DNA from: Cavia porcellus | Taxonomy: Eukaryota; Chordata; Mammalia; Rodentia; Caviidae | Length of the DNA: 64,000 nt | Direction: 5' to 3' | Assembly (NCBI RefSeq): GCF_034190915.1 | Contig: NW_026947496.1 | Span: 31,244,001 to 31,308,000 of the forward strand | Part shown: one piece after another, positions 61,722-64,000 of the stretch | Numbering within the stretch: position 1 is the stretch's first letter | Layout: every line of letters starts with the position of its first letter | The notes under the pieces: model-generated | What the model saw: the letters and a program-made list of their open reading frames with translations, nothing else | What the model was told of the DNA's origin: nothing | Database searches by the model: none | Position numbers and translations under genes: made by a program

Positions 61722-61763
61722 ACATGTATGCAAGATCTGAAATAACAGATCTTGCATATATGT
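61722..61763. repeat. Hairpin with 18-bp arms
   Basis: Arms 61722-61739 and 61746-61763 pair at 17 of 18 positions (inner 13 bp perfect: TATGCAAGATCTG with CAGATCTTGCATA; one G/T mismatch), around the loop AAATAA. Not a known element to me. Confidence 0.9.
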
Positions 61764-62512
61764 GACTATAGACCAATCCAAGTGATCTTTGACTTGTCAG
61801 TGTCCTCTAGCAATGACACCAAAAGCACAAGCAACTAAAGGCAGAATGCATAAGCAGGACCTCATCAAAATACAAAGTTTTGTGCTTCCAAGGGCACTAT
61901 GAAGAAAATGAAAAAACAACCAACTAAATGGAAGAAAATATTTGCAAATCATATGTGATAGGGAACATGTATCCAGATTATGTAAAGAATGCTTACAATT
62001 CAATTATAAAAGAACAAATGATCCATGAGAAAATGAACAAAAGGCCCTATGATGAGTATTATTATGTATACATAATATATGCCAATAAAACTTTTAAAAA
62101 AGAAAATGGGCAAAAGATCTGAATACTTTTGCAGTGGAGACACGCAAATACACCAGCACAAGAAAAGATGCTTGATACATGACAAGTTGATAGGGAAATC
62201 ACAGCTTCAGTTAGACACCACCTCGCACCCTTGAGGCTGGCTAGTGTTTAAGGTGGACAGCAACTAGTGCATAGAAGTCACTTGTAGAATGGTGCAGACA
62301 CTCAGGAAAACAGTCCAGCAGTCTCTACAAACACTGAACACAGGGTTACCGCATGATGCAGCAAAGCCGTTCCAGAGATATACCCAAGAAAAATGAACAC
62401 TATATCACACAAAAACATGAACATAAAGTTTGGGGCTACTAATCACAATAGCTGAAAGGTGAAAGCAACCCAAACATTCATTAACTCTCAAATAAACAGA
62501 ATGTGGCACCAG

Positions 62513-62944
62513 CTGAACATCTTTAATGTGAAAATCTAAAATCTCCATTGCTCCAAAATCTGGAACTTTTTGAGTGTCAACAGAATACAAGTGGAAACTT
62601 CCACACCTGATCTCACATAACAAGTCACAACTGAAAGGTCAGTACAATAAAAATATTGTATAAGAATCCCTCTCAGGATATGTGTATAAAACAGGAAACA
62701 AATAAATGCTGCAGCCAGGCCTGTGTAATTCCAGATCAGCGGAGGCAGAGGCATCACTTTGAGTTCAAGGCCAGATCCTGTCTCAAAAAACAAACGAACA
62801 ATCAAACAATAAATAAATAAATGTTGTGTTTAGACTCAAGTCCCACACCCATGGTATCTCCTTAGCAAACGTCTCAAAATCAAAGCAACTTGAAATCTGA
62901 AACACTTCTGGTCCCAAGTGTTTCAGATAAGCGATACTCAAAGT
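62513..62944. mobile_element. Tigger-like MITE inside the L1
   Basis: The left end (GCTGAACATCTTTAATGTGAAAAT) and the reverse complement of the right end (TTGAGTATCGCTTATCTGAAACAC) are imperfect inverted repeats. The interior has CCAAAATCTGGAACTTTTTGAGTG and GTCTAGAC-like blocks of a Tigger/MER-type element. It sits between two continuous halves of L1. Confidence 0.6.
62705..62823 (+). repeat. B1-type SINE fragment inside the MITE
   Basis: CAGCCAGGCCTGTGTAATTCCAG, CGGAGGCAGAGGCATCACTTTGAGTTCAAGGCCAG and CTGTCTCAAAAAACAAACG are B1 blocks with an internal deletion. (AAAT)n tail at about 62805-62823. Confidence 0.75.
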
Positions 62945-63329
62945 GCACATCTATTCAACAGAATATTATTCCACAAGAAAAAAGGAGAGAAGTACAAATA
63001 CATTTAACAACATAGATCAACCTTGAAAAAATGGTAGCTGAAAGAAGCCTATCACAAAAGACACATATTATATGATTCCATTTACATAAATATCTAAAAT
63101 AGGCAAATTTCTAGAGACAAAGTAGGTTAGTGATTGCCAGGGGCTGAGGATAATGGCTGAAGTTTCTTTCTAGGTGATAATAATGTTCTAAAACTGACTG
63201 TGCTGATAGCTGCACAAACTGTGACTACAGTAAAAAGCCAGTAACTTCAACATTATATGGGCAAATCGTACAACATGTGTGTTACCATCTCAGTAAAGTC
63301 ACTACTAACATCTGTTCTACATCAAACAC

Positions 63330-63352
63330 AAAAAAAAAAAAAAAAAAAAAAA
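63330..63352 (+). repeat. L1 poly(A) tail
   Basis: A run of 23 A after the L1 3' end, marking its 3' terminus. Confidence 0.8.
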
Positions 63353-64000
63353 CAAGAAAAGCTTGATTAAAATATTGAAAACAGGGGGCGGGGAGGGGCT
63401 GTGCCTGCAAAATAAGCGGGAAAAAATAAGATCACCGCGCATCTGTCATTACTTGAAATGTGTGCAGATTGATTTGTCCAGCTAAATTAAAAAGATTACG
63501 TTAAACATGTATCTCTCTATATGCTGTTCCATAAGCAAACATAAAAACAAGTAGGGCTCAAAATAATACGTAGTCGAACACTGGGCAAATGCAAGAAGGG
63601 AAAAGTGAAAATGGCAAAATTAAAGGAGCCTCGGGGGTCTAGCCAGATTTGGGAGTAAGGCTTTAGAAAGCCAAAGGGGGACATTATTAAGGACACAATT
63701 TGGGAGAAAAACACAAAATCTAAGTATGCATGCATCAAACAACAAAATGCAAGAACATGATAGAACTTTAGCTCTAGAGGGGAAAATAAGCACAAAGTAG
63801 ACAGCCACCCTCATTTCCCTCAAAGAACAAATATTCTTTTATACCTGGGCCAAAAATATGTATTTTTCTAATCCTGTATGTAAAGATGAACTGCATATTT
63901 GGGATGAAAATGCTTAAAAACATACTCCTTAGACCAAAGAAGTCATCAAAAGGGAGGCTAAATGAAGTCTCAGAAGCAATGGGGCCAAGGTGGCCAACAC

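Larger units (their letters stand above)
61790..63329 (+). repeat. L1 LINE 3' end, interrupted
   Basis: 61790-62050 is the tail of ORF2 (GACACCAAAAGCACAAGCAAC, GGAAGAAAATATTTGCAAATC, CAAAGTTTTGTGCTTCCA), followed by 3' non-coding blocks up to 62512. These resume at 62945 (TCTATTCAACAGAATATTATT, GATTGCCAGGGGCTGAGGATAATGG) and end in the A run at 63330-63352. Stops and frameshifts show it is inactive; the 5' part is missing. Confidence 0.8.
32669..64000 (-). other. PGBD5: PGBD5 intron 1 (partial)
   Basis: At least 31.3 kb of intron 1, ending at the TTTGGGTTTCAG acceptor of exon 2. No CpG-rich first exon or alternative coding start is visible. Repeats are listed separately. I recognise nothing in 34000-41960, 42070-43550, 44480-46280, 46430-47390, 48290-49850, 49970-52940, 53600-56640, 56890-57140, 58500-59890 and 60470-61240. 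Within these, 42420-42760, 50190-50560, 54740-55150 and 59940-60260 are repeat-free and A/T-rich, the kind of sequence where conserved non-coding elements occur. Only comparative alignment could show that. Confidence 0.85.

Noticed and set aside
61722..61763. microRNA precursor
   Set aside because: Arms of 18 bp with a 6-nt loop are too short for a typical precursor and no conservation can be shown; kept only as an unexplained hairpin.

Overview
This is a mammalian nuclear window, almost certainly from a rodent outside the mouse/rat family. The evidence is widely spaced exons with consensus splice sites, and abundant B1-type, tRNA-derived ID-type and composite B1+ID SINEs of the kind known from squirrel-related rodents (beaver or dormouse relatives are also possible). 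The species cannot be fixed by eye.

The only gene I can support is PGBD5, the domesticated piggyBac-transposase-derived gene, on the minus strand. Six exons (2 to 7) are present: 32241-32668, 25005-25139, 19754-19934, 17858-18055, 15830-15935 and 14507-14702. They join in frame, every boundary is AG/GT, and together they encode 414 residues up to the stop codon. That is exactly the number expected after exon 1 of the 524-residue human protein as I remember it. The GC-rich first exon and promoter are not here, so intron 1 must exceed 31 kb. The 3' UTR runs down to about 13,090, where two abutting AATAAA signals precede a GU-rich stretch.

Layout: 1 to about 13,085 is intergenic DNA beyond the PGBD5 3' end (in human the neighbour on that side is GALNT2, but none of its exons is visible). 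It holds an antisense mariner transposase fossil, MaLR-type LTRs, SINEs, a Tigger fossil split by a young ID SINE, and CTCF-like motifs. 13,085 to 32,668 is the PGBD5 body. Its second intron contains an ERVL-MaLR provirus with both LTRs, a 5-bp target duplication (CTGGT), a tRNA-Leu-type primer site and LTRs that differ at only about 5 percent of positions. 32,669 to 64,000 is PGBD5 intron 1: MIR, ID, LTR and L1 fossils, microsatellites, a perfect 26-bp palindrome, an 18-bp-arm hairpin, and a three-level nest of repeats (B1 inside a Tigger-like element inside L1) near the right end.

I see no second protein-coding gene, no RNA gene, no CRISPR array and nothing prokaryotic. The strongest points for follow-up are the retained aspartates of PGBD5, the young MaLR provirus, the nested insertions, the unusual palindrome and hairpin near 61.3-61.8 kb, and one unexplained protein-like ORF at 56,665-56,880.
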